The notes under the pieces are model-generated. The model searched no databases, was not told the DNA's origin, and was given only the letters and a program-made list of their open reading frames with translations. A program made the position numbers and the translations under genes. A DNA stretch of 64,000 nucleotides from Actinobacteria bacterium UBA4426 (GTDB taxonomy: Bacteria; Actinomycetota; Actinomycetes; S36-B12): contig DGQA01000007.1 of the NCBI GenBank assembly GCA_002390705.1, forward strand, positions 1 to 64,000. The letters are read 5' to 3'. Positions 49,022 through 57,810 of the stretch are shown piece by piece (the first letter of the stretch is position 1; every line of letters starts with the position of its first letter).

Positions 49022-50040
49022 CTGTAATTCCACATTTAGATCTCATTCGTCGGGCATCGCGGCGCACCATGACCACTGGTCCGGTGGTCAGTGCCGAATA
49101 CGCGGCCGCGAGTGTTGCCTCGCTGCGTGAACTGGCCCAGGTAGCAACAACGGAAATCACCTCCGTTTCACTGCTTGAAGCGCCGGCAACCCACGAAACT
49201 GTCATCGTGGATCGAGCCGGCTGGGTCACATCCAATCTCAATGCGCTGGCGGTTATCTCCGAGATCGGCAGGGAAGACGCAGAAGTTGGGGAAGAAGACG
49301 GGCAAGACGGTAACCCCTTGGCCGATCGAGCTGGAGCCATTCAAACTGGGCTTGCATTGGGCTGGGCATCGGGGAAAGTCTTGGGTCAATACGAAGCACT
49401 GGCTGATCCGGGGCGGCTACTACTCGTTGCTCCAAATATTGTGCAGGTCGCACAAACCCTAGATCTAGATGAGCGCGATTTTCAATTATGGGTGTGCTTG
49501 CATGAAGAAACTCACCGGCTGCAATTTGGCGCGGTCCCCTGGATGCAGGCACATTTTATCGGACTTATCAAGGAAATGATTGGTGCTGAAAAACTCCCGG
49601 GTAGTTCCTATTTTTGGCGCATTATTCGGGTCATTAATTCACTGATCAGAGCCGATGACTCAAGTGTGATTGAACTAGTTCAAAGCGATGATCAAGTGCG
49701 GATATACAGAAAGATCGTTGCGTTATTGACTTTGCTGGAGGGTCACGCCGATTTTGTCATGGATCAAGGTGGACCCGACCTTGTTCCGAGTGTCGCTGAA
49801 ATCCGAAAGAAATTTGAAGTCCGTCGTGACTCGAATAAGAATCTCGCATCGCGTTTACTCGGCATGGATGAAAAACTGATGCAGTACCGAAAAGGTGAAG
49901 CATTTGTTAGAAGCTGTGTTACCGAAATGGGAGTTGAGGACTTCAACGTTGTATGGGCCGCGCCGGAAAACCTACCGGACATGTCTGAGATTGAAAACCC
50001 AGCTGCCTGGCGAACGCGGATACTCACGCACCATGTCTAG
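49012..50040 (+). CDS. Zinc-dependent metalloprotease-like protein, zincin_2 family (DUF2342)
   Basis: 342 residues. The zinc motif HEETH (His164-Glu165-...-His168) and a third ligand candidate His245 (EGHADFVMD) fit the zincin_2 family, which databases sometimes label 'coenzyme F420 biosynthesis associated'. No substrate is established. Start may be ATG 49012, GTG 49006 or GTG 49018, all overlapping dacB; none has a clear ribosome site. It precedes tilS with an eight-base overlap, an order conserved in Actinobacteria. Confidence 0.87.
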   Translation: MPVTVIPHLDLIRRASRRTMTTGPVVSAEYAAASVASLRELAQVATTEITSVSLLEAPATHETVIVDRAGWVTSNLNALAVISEIGREDAEVGEEDGQDGNPLADRAGAIQTGLALGWASGKVLGQYEALADPGRLLLVAPNIVQVAQTLDLDERDFQLWVCLHEETHRLQFGAVPWMQAHFIGLIKEMIGAEKLPGSSYFWRIIRVINSLIRADDSSVIELVQSDDQVRIYRKIVALLTLLEGHADFVMDQGGPDLVPSVAEIRKKFEVRRDSNKNLASRLLGMDEKLMQYRKGEAFVRSCVTEMGVEDFNVVWAAPENLPDMSEIENPAAWRTRILTHHV

Positions 50041-51022
50041 GTCGGCTTCTCACACGGTGGTGTCCATGCGCAACAGCGTCGAAGGTTGTGTGGAGCCTGA
50101 TACTGATTCGGTAGTTGTTGGCCTGTCGGGAGGGCCGGACTCGTTGGTGCTCACAGCGGTTGCAGTCTGGGTTGGGATTCGCTCAGGATTTACGGTACAT
50201 GCGGTTGTTGTTGACCATGGTCTCCAAGAAGGGTCATATCAGATTGCCAGTAATGCGGTCATGGCTGCCAACATTCTTGGCGTTACCTCGGTTGAGATTA
50301 GAAATGTTGAAGTGGGATCAGATGGCGGTATGGAAATGGCGGCCCGAATCGCGCGTCGCGCTGCGCTCCTCGATGCGGCGGGTGCTCGCCCAATTCTGCT
50401 CGGGCATACAGCTAATGACCAAGCCGAAACGGTGATGCTGCGACTACTTCGAGGCTCGGGTGCACACAGCCTGTCCGCAATGTCTGCCTGCTCGCCTCCG
50501 TGGCACCGGCCATTTCTGGCACACCCAAGAACTGATATTGAAGTAGCGGTTTCTGAACTCTTGACACCAGCTGGGATTACACCATGGCAGGACCCACATA
50601 ACTTTGACGAAGCTTTTTCTCGAGTCAAGATGCGCACACACCTGGACGTTCTGAGCGCAGATTTCGGACCGTCGATTGTTACTGGTTTGGTACGCAGTGC
50701 GGACATGCTGCGGGCTGATGACCAAGCACTTGAGCAGCTCTCAGTTGGGCACTTCCGGGGAGCTGAAATTTCAGCGAATGAGACCAGCATGGCCATTGAA
50801 GAATTAGAAGTCCTGCCGGTCGCGATTCGCACGAGGCTGATCAAGTTACTCTTTGACCAACTGGTAACAGGAACCCGGGAGAATTCTCCCCTTACCCATC
50901 AACATGTCATGACGGTCGAAACACTTATCTCGCGATGGTCAGGTCAAGGTGAGATTGCTTTGCCGTTGGGTGTGAGTGCGAAGAGAGAATATGGAAGGCT
51001 AACCCTTAAGCGGGGAAACTAG
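50033..51022 (+). CDS. tilS: tRNA(Ile)-lysidine synthetase TilS
   Basis: 329 residues. It modifies C34 of tRNA-Ile(CAU) to lysidine with ATP so that AUA is read. The PP-loop SGGPDS is at residues 32-37; 'VVVDHGLQEGS' and 'LLGHTANDQAETVMLRLLRGSG' follow. ATG 50033 overlaps the previous stop; the frame runs back into that gene without homology. hpt starts 11 bases downstream. Confidence 0.93.
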   Translation: MSRSASHTVVSMRNSVEGCVEPDTDSVVVGLSGGPDSLVLTAVAVWVGIRSGFTVHAVVVDHGLQEGSYQIASNAVMAANILGVTSVEIRNVEVGSDGGMEMAARIARRAALLDAAGARPILLGHTANDQAETVMLRLLRGSGAHSLSAMSACSPPWHRPFLAHPRTDIEVAVSELLTPAGITPWQDPHNFDEAFSRVKMRTHLDVLSADFGPSIVTGLVRSADMLRADDQALEQLSVGHFRGAEISANETSMAIEELEVLPVAIRTRLIKLLFDQLVTGTRENSPLTHQHVMTVETLISRWSGQGEIALPLGVSAKREYGRLTLKRGN

Positions 51023-51033
51023 AGGAGCGATGC

Positions 51034-51591
51034 ATGGATTCAGGGCACGTTGAAGGGCAGCTAGCGCACGTACTTCTCACCGAGGAGGAATTACACAATC
51101 GGATCGCCGAATTAGCACTGCAAATTGCTGCTGATTACCCAGAGGATGAGGATCTCCTTCTGGTGGGTGTTCTCAAAGGTGCAGTGATGGTGATGGCTGA
51201 TCTGGCGCGAGCGTTGCCCCGTCAAGCACAAATGGATTGGATGGCAGTCTCTTCTTATGGTTCAGGAACAATGTCCAGTGGGGTTGTTCGAATCCTTAAA
51301 GACCTCGATACCGACATCGTTGGACGCAATGTTCTGGTAGTCGAGGACATCCTTGACTCAGGTCTCACATTAAGTTGGCTGCTCAAAAATCTTGGTTCGC
51401 GAAAGCCAAAGTCAATTGAGGTATTCACTTTGCTGCGCAAACCAGAGGGCATGAAAATGAAAGTTGACGCTAAATATATTGGCTTTGATATTCCCAATGA
51501 GTTCGTAGTGGGCTACGGGCTCGACTATGACCAAAATTATCGCAATCTGCGATCAATTGGCACGTTAGCCCCGCACGTCTACGAGTCCTGA
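51034..51591 (+). CDS. hpt: Hypoxanthine phosphoribosyltransferase
   Basis: 185 residues. It salvages hypoxanthine and guanine with PRPP. The PRPP-binding motif VVEDILDSGLTLSWLL and the 'LVGVLKGAVMVMADLAR' loop are intact, and 'FDIPNEFVVGYGLDY' is the purine-binding end. AGGAG precedes ATG 51034. tilS-hpt-ftsH is a widely conserved order. A weak GCCTT/AAGGC hairpin at 51647-51663 lies in the gap before ftsH. Confidence 0.95.
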   Translation: MDSGHVEGQLAHVLLTEEELHNRIAELALQIAADYPEDEDLLLVGVLKGAVMVMADLARALPRQAQMDWMAVSSYGSGTMSSGVVRILKDLDTDIVGRNVLVVEDILDSGLTLSWLLKNLGSRKPKSIEVFTLLRKPEGMKMKVDAKYIGFDIPNEFVVGYGLDYDQNYRNLRSIGTLAPHVYES

Positions 51592-51716
51592 TTGCATTCG
51601 GAACCAGTCGGCACGAAGAGCCCCCGGTGATATCGCCATTGAAGCAGCCTTTTCGCCTAAGGCATAACCCTTGGTGCAGCGCGCTGACGGTGCAAAAGGC
51701 GTAGTACCGTGGCGAG

Positions 51717-53642
51717 GTGGATTTCAAGCGGATTTTTCGTGGCCCGATTTTTTGGATCGCACTGGCGATCATTTTCGTCCTCGTTGGTTCAACCCTGATC
51801 TCAGGGGTTGGCGCACCCGAGGAAGTCGACACCAGTGTTGCAATGTCGCAGATTCAAAGCGGCAGCGTTGATACCGCAACGATCACCGATCGGGATCAAG
51901 TACTTGAACTGGTTTTGAAAAATGGTGACACGGTTCGGGCCACCTATGTGACCGGTCAAGGGGTCGTTCTGCAGGAGTTATTGCAAGTGAGGGCAGATTC
52001 TGGCGCCCTCCCCGGGGGTTACAACGTTGTTGTCCCTTCTGAAAATATTCTTTTTACCCTGCTCGTCTCCTTGATCCCGTTCATCTTGCTCGTCCTGATC
52101 ATGGTTTTTATTTTTTCGAAAATGCAGGGAGGCGGTTCCCGACTCATGCAATTTGGCAAATCAAAAGCCAAAATGGTGTCAAAGGACATGCCTCAAACCA
52201 CATTTGCTGACGTGGCTGGTGCTGCTGAAGCCGTTGAGGAACTTGAAGAGATCAAAGACTTTCTGGCGGATCCGGAGAAGTTTAAAGCTGTTGGAGCGAA
52301 AATCCCCAAAGGCGTTTTGCTCTATGGTCCACCGGGAACTGGAAAGACCCTGCTTGCTCGCGCTGTTGCCGGTGAAGCGGGAGTGCCATTTTACTCGATC
52401 TCCGGTTCTGATTTTGTCGAAATGTTCGTAGGCGTGGGTGCGAGCCGAGTGCGCGATCTTTTCGAGCAAGCAAAAGAAAACGCACCCGCAATTATCTTCA
52501 TGGATGAAATCGATGCAGTTGGTCGACACCGCGGTGCTGGGATGGGTGGTGGCCACGACGAACGCGAGCAAACGTTAAACCAGATGCTGGTTGAGATGGA
52601 CGGTTTTGATGTCTCCGGCGGCGTGATCATGATCGCAGCAACTAACCGCCCAGATATTCTTGACCCAGCGCTACTGCGTCCCGGCCGGTTTGATCGACAA
52701 ATTGCAGTGGAGCGTCCTGATCTCAATGGTCGCTGGGAGATCCTCAAGGTGCATGCCAAGGGGAAGCCCTTTAACGAGGCTGTTGATTTGATGACGGTCG
52801 CTCGCCGAACCCCCGGATTTACCGGAGCGGACTTAGCCAATGTGCTCAATGAAGCCGCATTGCTTACGGCCCGCAATGGTGATCCTGAGATCGGTAACGT
52901 GCTCATGGATGAAGCAATTGACCGAGTCATGGCTGGACCGCAAAAACGCAACCGCGTTATGGACCATGAGGAACGGCTGATCACGGCCTACCACGAAGCT
53001 GGACACGCGCTTGTTGCGGCAGCTCTGCCTGGTAACGACCCCGTTCACAAAATTACCATTATGCCTCGCGGACGCGCGCTCGGTTACACAATGGTGCTAC
53101 CCGACCAAGAAAAGCACTCCACGACACGAAGCCAGATGCTCAATCAGTTGGCGTACATGCTTGGGGGTCGCGCAGCAGAGGAGCTGATTTTTCATGATCC
53201 GACCACCGGCGCTTCTAATGATATTGAGAAAGCAACCGCTGTTGCTCGCGCAATGGTTATGCAATACGGCATGACTGAGCGGTTGGGCGCGATCAAATAT
53301 GGACAAGAGCAGGGCGAAGTATTCATGGGCCGCGACATGGGGCACACGCGCGACTTCTCCGAGGAAGTTGCCGCCGCGATCGACGAAGAAGTGCGAGCCT
53401 TCATTGAAGCGGCACACCAAGAAGCCTATGACTTGCTGGTAGCCAATCGCGAGGCACTAGATGCGATTGTTGTTGCACTGATGGAACGTGAGACCTTGCA
53501 AAAGGCCGAGATTGAGGAGATCTTTGCAGAACTCAATTTACGTGAACCGCGGGATGCGTGGACCGGATCGGCACGTAGGTCTCCGGATCTGGGTGGGCCC
53601 GTAGAAGTTCCGGAACTCGATGCGACGAAATCCAATGTCTAG
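51717..53642 (+). CDS. ftsH: ATP-dependent zinc metalloprotease FtsH
   Basis: 641 residues. Membrane helices at about 8-28 and 100-125 flank a small outer domain. The AAA module has Walker A GPPGTGKT (204-211) and the substrate-gripping 'FVGVGASRVRDLF', and the protease site is HEAGH (426-430). It degrades membrane and regulatory proteins. Start is GTG 51717, preceded by GGCGAG. The C-terminal tail (…SARRSPDLGGPVEVP) is short. folE follows 12 bases later. Confidence 0.97.
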   Translation: MDFKRIFRGPIFWIALAIIFVLVGSTLISGVGAPEEVDTSVAMSQIQSGSVDTATITDRDQVLELVLKNGDTVRATYVTGQGVVLQELLQVRADSGALPGGYNVVVPSENILFTLLVSLIPFILLVLIMVFIFSKMQGGGSRLMQFGKSKAKMVSKDMPQTTFADVAGAAEAVEELEEIKDFLADPEKFKAVGAKIPKGVLLYGPPGTGKTLLARAVAGEAGVPFYSISGSDFVEMFVGVGASRVRDLFEQAKENAPAIIFMDEIDAVGRHRGAGMGGGHDEREQTLNQMLVEMDGFDVSGGVIMIAATNRPDILDPALLRPGRFDRQIAVERPDLNGRWEILKVHAKGKPFNEAVDLMTVARRTPGFTGADLANVLNEAALLTARNGDPEIGNVLMDEAIDRVMAGPQKRNRVMDHEERLITAYHEAGHALVAAALPGNDPVHKITIMPRGRALGYTMVLPDQEKHSTTRSQMLNQLAYMLGGRAAEELIFHDPTTGASNDIEKATAVARAMVMQYGMTERLGAIKYGQEQGEVFMGRDMGHTRDFSEEVAAAIDEEVRAFIEAAHQEAYDLLVANREALDAIVVALMERETLQKAEIEEIFAELNLREPRDAWTGSARRSPDLGGPVEVPELDATKSNV

Positions 53643-53654
53643 TTTAATTGCCTA

Positions 53655-54266
53655 ATGAGCGGTATCAACCCGATCAGTATTGGTAGCCCGGGCCCAACAG
53701 CCCCTTATAACGACGCGGGCGTGCAGCAGGCAATTCGTGATCTATTAATTGCCATTGGTGAGGACCCCGACCGCGATGGACTCAAGGACACTCCGGCTCG
53801 AGTCGCCCGTAGTTACGCGGAGATTTTTGGGGGCCTGCATCAAACACCCGAGGAAGTCTTGACCACGACATTTGATCTGGGTCACGACGAACTCGTAATT
53901 GTTAAAGATATCCCCTTCAGCAGCATGTGTGAGCACCATCTATTGCCATTTCATGGGAGTGCACATATTGGCTACATCCCAAATAAGAATGGCCGAATTA
54001 CTGGACTGTCGAAACTAGCCCGTGTAACCGATGTATTTTCCCAACGGCCGCAAGTTCAAGAGCGGCTTACCGGCCAGATCGCAGATTCCATAATGAATAT
54101 TCTCCAGCCCCGCGGCGCGATCGTGATCCTTGAAGCCGAACACATGTGCATGTCCCTGCGAGGTGTGCGAAAGACCGGTGCCACCACGACCACGAGTGTC
54201 GTTCGTGGTTCCCTGCGGGATGCTGTCACACGCTCTGAGGCCATAACGTTAATCATGGGGCGCTAG
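53655..54266 (+). CDS. folE: GTP cyclohydrolase I FolE
   Basis: 203 residues. First step of folate synthesis: GTP to dihydroneopterin triphosphate. Zinc and catalytic residues occur in 'SMCEHHLLPFHGSAHIGY' and 'EAEHMCMSLRGVRKTGATTTTS'; 'GLSKLARVTDVFSQRPQVQERLT' is also diagnostic. It heads the folate part of the ftsH operon, with the fused folP-folB gene five bases downstream. Confidence 0.97.
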   Translation: MSGINPISIGSPGPTAPYNDAGVQQAIRDLLIAIGEDPDRDGLKDTPARVARSYAEIFGGLHQTPEEVLTTTFDLGHDELVIVKDIPFSSMCEHHLLPFHGSAHIGYIPNKNGRITGLSKLARVTDVFSQRPQVQERLTGQIADSIMNILQPRGAIVILEAEHMCMSLRGVRKTGATTTTSVVRGSLRDAVTRSEAITLIMGR

Positions 54267-54271
54267 TTCCC

Positions 54272-55456
54272 ATGGGCGCACGTTCCCCGGTAATCATGGG
54301 GATTTTGAATTTGACCCCGGATTCATTTTCTGACGGCGGCCAATTTGATTCAGTGCAATCAGCGGTCCAGGCTGCTACAGCAATGGTGGCCCACGGTGCG
54401 CAGATCATTGATGTTGGTGGAGAGTCAACGCGTCCCGGTGCGGAAAGAATTTCACTCGAAGTCGAACTCGAACGAGTAATTCCGGCTATTGAGCAGTTAT
54501 CCTTAAAAGGCATCTACGTCAGCATTGACACCATGCGCGCCGAAGTCGCCAAAGCCGCTGTGGATGCAGGTGCGCAAATGGTAAACGATGTGAGCGGTGG
54601 TTTGTCTGATCCGCACATGCTGACGACCGTTGCACGTCTTGGGGTTCCCATAGTTCTTATGCATTGGCGTGGACCGAGCAAAACCATGCAAGAAAATATT
54701 CACTATGCAAACCCCGTGACCGAGGTGTGTGCGGAGCTACACAGTGTGGCTAAGGCAGCTCAATTGGCAGGTATCAAAAGCGGCAACATAATCCTTGATC
54801 CTGGCATTGGCTTTGGGAAAGAAGCCGTGCATAATTGGAAACTCTTACGCAATGTTGACACCCTTTTAGCGCTGGGTTACCCGATACTCATCGGGGTTTC
54901 CCGCAAGAGATTCCTTGGTGGATTACTCGCAGCCTCGGACGGAACACCACGCACCGTCGGTGAGCGCGATACCGCGTCTGCTGTCCTGGCGGCGCATATT
55001 TTGCAACGTGGCGCATGGGGTGTGCGCGTCCATGATGTCCAAGCGACGATTGACGCGTACCTAGCGCTGGGTGCTGTAAACCCAGATCCAGCGCTCGATT
55101 CCATTGAACTCGTAGGGCTGCGTGAATTCGGCCGCCATGGAGTACTCGAGCACGAACGGATCCAGGGCCAATATTTCAGTGTCGATGCAACACTGGGGCT
55201 GTCGATTTCACATGCGGCTCGCACGGATGATTTGGCCGATACGGTTAATTATGCCGAGGTGGCGGACGCTATTCGGGCTCGAATTGCTGGTGAGCCCGTG
55301 GATCTGATTGAGAAACTTGCTGAAATTATTGCCACTGATTGCCTTGCATTCCGACAAGTTGTGAGTGCTAAAATTCGGGTTCATAAGCCCGATGCACCGA
55401 TCGAAGGTGAGTTCGCTGATGTAATTGTCACCCGAGCAAAATACCTGAACCGATGA
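54272..55456 (+). CDS. folP: Fused dihydropteroate synthase - dihydroneopterin aldolase (FolP-FolB)
   Basis: 394 residues. Residues about 1-270 are dihydropteroate synthase: 'MGILNLTPDSFSDGG', 'IIDVGGESTRPGA', 'NDVSGG' and 'ILDPGIGFGKE'. Residues 278-394 are a full dihydroneopterin aldolase (IELVGLREFGRHGVLEHE; TVNYAEVADAIR; 'LIEKLAEIIA'). One chain thus supplies two non-consecutive steps around FolK. No stop or frameshift separates the halves. It overlaps folK by four bases. Confidence 0.94.
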   Translation: MGARSPVIMGILNLTPDSFSDGGQFDSVQSAVQAATAMVAHGAQIIDVGGESTRPGAERISLEVELERVIPAIEQLSLKGIYVSIDTMRAEVAKAAVDAGAQMVNDVSGGLSDPHMLTTVARLGVPIVLMHWRGPSKTMQENIHYANPVTEVCAELHSVAKAAQLAGIKSGNIILDPGIGFGKEAVHNWKLLRNVDTLLALGYPILIGVSRKRFLGGLLAASDGTPRTVGERDTASAVLAAHILQRGAWGVRVHDVQATIDAYLALGAVNPDPALDSIELVGLREFGRHGVLEHERIQGQYFSVDATLGLSISHAARTDDLADTVNYAEVADAIRARIAGEPVDLIEKLAEIIATDCLAFRQVVSAKIRVHKPDAPIEGEFADVIVTRAKYLNR

Positions 55457-55962
55457 CGGGAACGGTACTGATTGCATTTGGTGCAAACCTGGGAGATCCA
55501 ATCCGCACTTTGCAAATGGCATACCAGGAACTCGCTCAGCTTTGGACTCCGGTTGCTGCCTCTAGCGTGTATCGGAGTGCGCCCGTGGGTGGAGTTGAAC
55601 AAGCCGACTTCTTCAATGCCCTCGCGGCATTTGCGACAGAGGATTCTGGGAGCGAAATATTAAATACACTTCATCGGATTGAAAATGTCCATGCAAGAAC
55701 CCGCGAAGTTCGCTGGGGCCCGCGAACGCTGGACCTTGATGTGATCGCACTTTGGGAGGACGCAGAGCCGGTGATCAGCACGGATAGTGTTTTGACCCTC
55801 CCACATCCGCGAGCATGGGAACGCGTGTTTGTTACGGTTCCTTGGCAAGAATTGAAACTGTCAGGGCAACTCGGTGAGCTACCAGGTTTTGGCCCCGTGA
55901 ACGAATTACGATCAACTAATGAGGAAATTACCTGCCTTGAGATTGGACTAAGTAGTTCATGA
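55453..55962 (+). CDS. folK: 6-hydroxymethyldihydropterin pyrophosphokinase FolK
   Basis: 169 residues. It transfers pyrophosphate from ATP to hydroxymethyldihydropterin. The signature 'REVRWGPRTLDLDVIAL' with the magnesium-binding Asp pair, 'VYRSAPVGGVEQADFFNAL' and 'LPHPRAWERVFVTVPW' are all present. ATG 55453 overlaps folP-folB; its stop overlaps the DUF3180 start. Confidence 0.95.
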   Translation: MTGTVLIAFGANLGDPIRTLQMAYQELAQLWTPVAASSVYRSAPVGGVEQADFFNALAAFATEDSGSEILNTLHRIENVHARTREVRWGPRTLDLDVIALWEDAEPVISTDSVLTLPHPRAWERVFVTVPWQELKLSGQLGELPGFGPVNELRSTNEEITCLEIGLSSS

Positions 55963-56420
55963 GAGCCACAAAAATTTCCCAGCTTGTGGTAATTGCTGCG
56001 ATCTTGGTCGCAATCGGATTTGCACTCAGCCAAATTTTAATGGGGCAGACCGCTCGCTCGTTGCCGGTGCCGGCGATGGCGGCCGGGGCACTCTGGATTT
56101 TGGGTGGGAGTGTGGGAATCTGGACCTACTTCGCGCGCCCCCGGCTGAGTCGCCAGGTGGGAACTACGCCATTTCCAGCGCTAGTCTCGGCCCGAATCGC
56201 GGTATTGGCCTTGTCGGGGAGCCGTACCGGGGCAGTAATTGGCGGTTTTTATGCCGGGGTATCACTTGCCTCAATCGCGGGTATCGATACTCCTGCGGGT
56301 TGGAGTGCGACTATCAACGGTTTTCTCGCCGCCTTGGGCGGGGTCCTCTTGGTCATTTCCTCACTGTGGTTAGAAAGTTTATGTGTAGCAACAGACCACG
56401 GCGCAGCCGAGGAATCGTGA
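55959..56420 (+). CDS. DUF3180 membrane protein
   Basis: 153 residues with four membrane helices (about 9-29, 36-56, 80-105, 115-137). DUF3180 proteins almost always follow folK in Actinobacteria; their role is unknown. Position and 'PFPALVSARIAVLALSGSRTGAVIGGFYAGVSL' support the assignment. The folate operon order folE-folP/B-folK-DUF3180 is complete. Confidence 0.85.
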   Translation: MRATKISQLVVIAAILVAIGFALSQILMGQTARSLPVPAMAAGALWILGGSVGIWTYFARPRLSRQVGTTPFPALVSARIAVLALSGSRTGAVIGGFYAGVSLASIAGIDTPAGWSATINGFLAALGGVLLVISSLWLESLCVATDHGAAEES

Positions 56421-56438
56421 CCAAAGTACTCTGCACCC

Positions 56439-56735
56439 ATGAGCGATTCCACTCTTGAAGACTTACCCTTTGACGAACTGCGGCATCAGGCATTTCACCT
56501 AGCGGAAAAGAAACTCGATATCGGTTTCTTCGCAGACGTGTTTTCGCACATGCCTGGCATGGTGGCGATCGAAGGGGAAGGTGGAGACTTAGGTTCAATT
56601 GGTGGAACCTTTATTGAGACCGTTCGCGCGACCAAGGAAATGTTTGGGCACGGGCAGTTAGATCCGGACATGGAAGTGCTACTACGCGCTCGATTTGCCA
56701 CCTATATTCGGGCTAACGATCCAAGTCACCGATAA
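56439..56735 (+). CDS. Hypothetical protein, 98 residues, after DUF3180
   Basis: Not recognised. Acidic, soluble and mostly helical, with Gly-rich 'IEGEGGDLGSIGGTFIETVRATKEMFG' in the middle. It starts 18 bases after the DUF3180 stop and is probably the last gene of the folate operon. Its 3' end overlaps the convergent NuoD-like gene by 23 bases. Confidence 0.6.
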   Translation: MSDSTLEDLPFDELRHQAFHLAEKKLDIGFFADVFSHMPGMVAIEGEGGDLGSIGGTFIETVRATKEMFGHGQLDPDMEVLLRARFATYIRANDPSHR

Positions 56736-57798
56736 CGAGAAACATGCTGCCAATTGCCGCTGGCAATTGGTCGAGTTGAAGTCCCACCAAGGTGGGAACC
56801 AGCGCCTGAAAGTTATTAAATGAAGCCGATCGCAATTTCAGACGCCATGGTGTTTTGTCGCCGGCGCTGACCAAATACCAACCATTTATCCCGGTGGGCC
56901 CATCAGCCCAGTGGTAGGTGTTTCCTTCGGGGGCTCGCACAACTTTCGGCAAAACTACATTGACCTCTTGCCCCTGGGTGGATTTAAGGTGCGGCCACAC
57001 TTGCTCAATCAGCGCACTACTGAGCGCAAGTTGATCAAGTGCTGCCATAAAGCGCGAGTAGGCATCTCCATCGTGATACAGCGGCGGTTTAGTGAACCCT
57101 AATTCCCCGTAGTTGAGGTAGTGATCCGTGAATCGTAAGTCATTATCGAGACCGCTTGCCCAAGCAACCGGCCCGCTCGTGCCAAAAGAGATCGCGTCGC
57201 TGGGCGCAAGGAAAGCCAGTCCGCGCAATTCATCTGCATTGAGGCTAGATATGAGTTGGGGGAGTATTGTGCGCAATTCGGTAATGATCAACTGGCTTGC
57301 ATTCTCGGCATGTGCGGGTAGGTCGTGAGCCACCCCGCCGATCCGTGCAAACATTGGGTGCACCCGATTGCCGGTAACCAATTCTAAAAAGTTGGCAATC
57401 ACGTTTCGTAATCGGATTGTTTTGGGATCAGGCATAAATGCAATCAGCGCTGAAATCCGAGTGAACTCAGCAAGGAGCATCCGGATCCAAGTAGCCCGCT
57501 CCGGTGGGTGAATTCCCATTGCCGCTTCTAAGGTGAGCGCCACACCTAATTCGGAGGTGAACGGCGCGTACCAGTCATGGCGATTAGCCAGCATCATGAT
57601 TTGCCGGTAGTCGCGAACTTCAAAGAGTTTTTCTGCACCCCGGTGCATAAATCCAATTCGTGGTTCGACGTGCATGATTGTGTCTCCCTCAACAGTGAGG
57701 TGCAGCTGGAAGCCGCCCTGGGCGCTGGGGTGGAATTCTCCGAGATCAATTCTGAGTTCACCGGGTGCTAAACCCACGCCGGCAATTAACTTACGCAT
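56713..57798 (-). CDS. Stand-alone NuoD-like protein (complex I 49-kDa subunit homologue)
   Basis: 361 residues, similar over its length to the NADH-quinone oxidoreductase D subunit ('EPRIGFMHRGAEKLFEVRDYRQIMMLANRHDW', 'FARIGGVAHDLP'). The HPxxHG loop reads His23-PSA-Gln27-G, so the second histidine, the quinone ligand in NuoD, is Gln. The Tyr of the 'DRLDY' motif is Trp76. The arginine that NDUFAF7 methylates in mitochondria aligns with Arg73. No other nuo gene is near. It likely has a non-canonical role. A MidA-like methyltransferase gene precedes it by 12 bases. Confidence 0.8.
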   Translation of the reverse strand: MRKLIAGVGLAPGELRIDLGEFHPSAQGGFQLHLTVEGDTIMHVEPRIGFMHRGAEKLFEVRDYRQIMMLANRHDWYAPFTSELGVALTLEAAMGIHPPERATWIRMLLAEFTRISALIAFMPDPKTIRLRNVIANFLELVTGNRVHPMFARIGGVAHDLPAHAENASQLIITELRTILPQLISSLNADELRGLAFLAPSDAISFGTSGPVAWASGLDNDLRFTDHYLNYGELGFTKPPLYHDGDAYSRFMAALDQLALSSALIEQVWPHLKSTQGQEVNVVLPKVVRAPEGNTYHWADGPTGINGWYLVSAGDKTPWRLKLRSASFNNFQALVPTLVGLQLDQLPAAIGSMFLVIGDLDR

Positions 57799-57810
57799 GT
57801 GTGCATCGTT

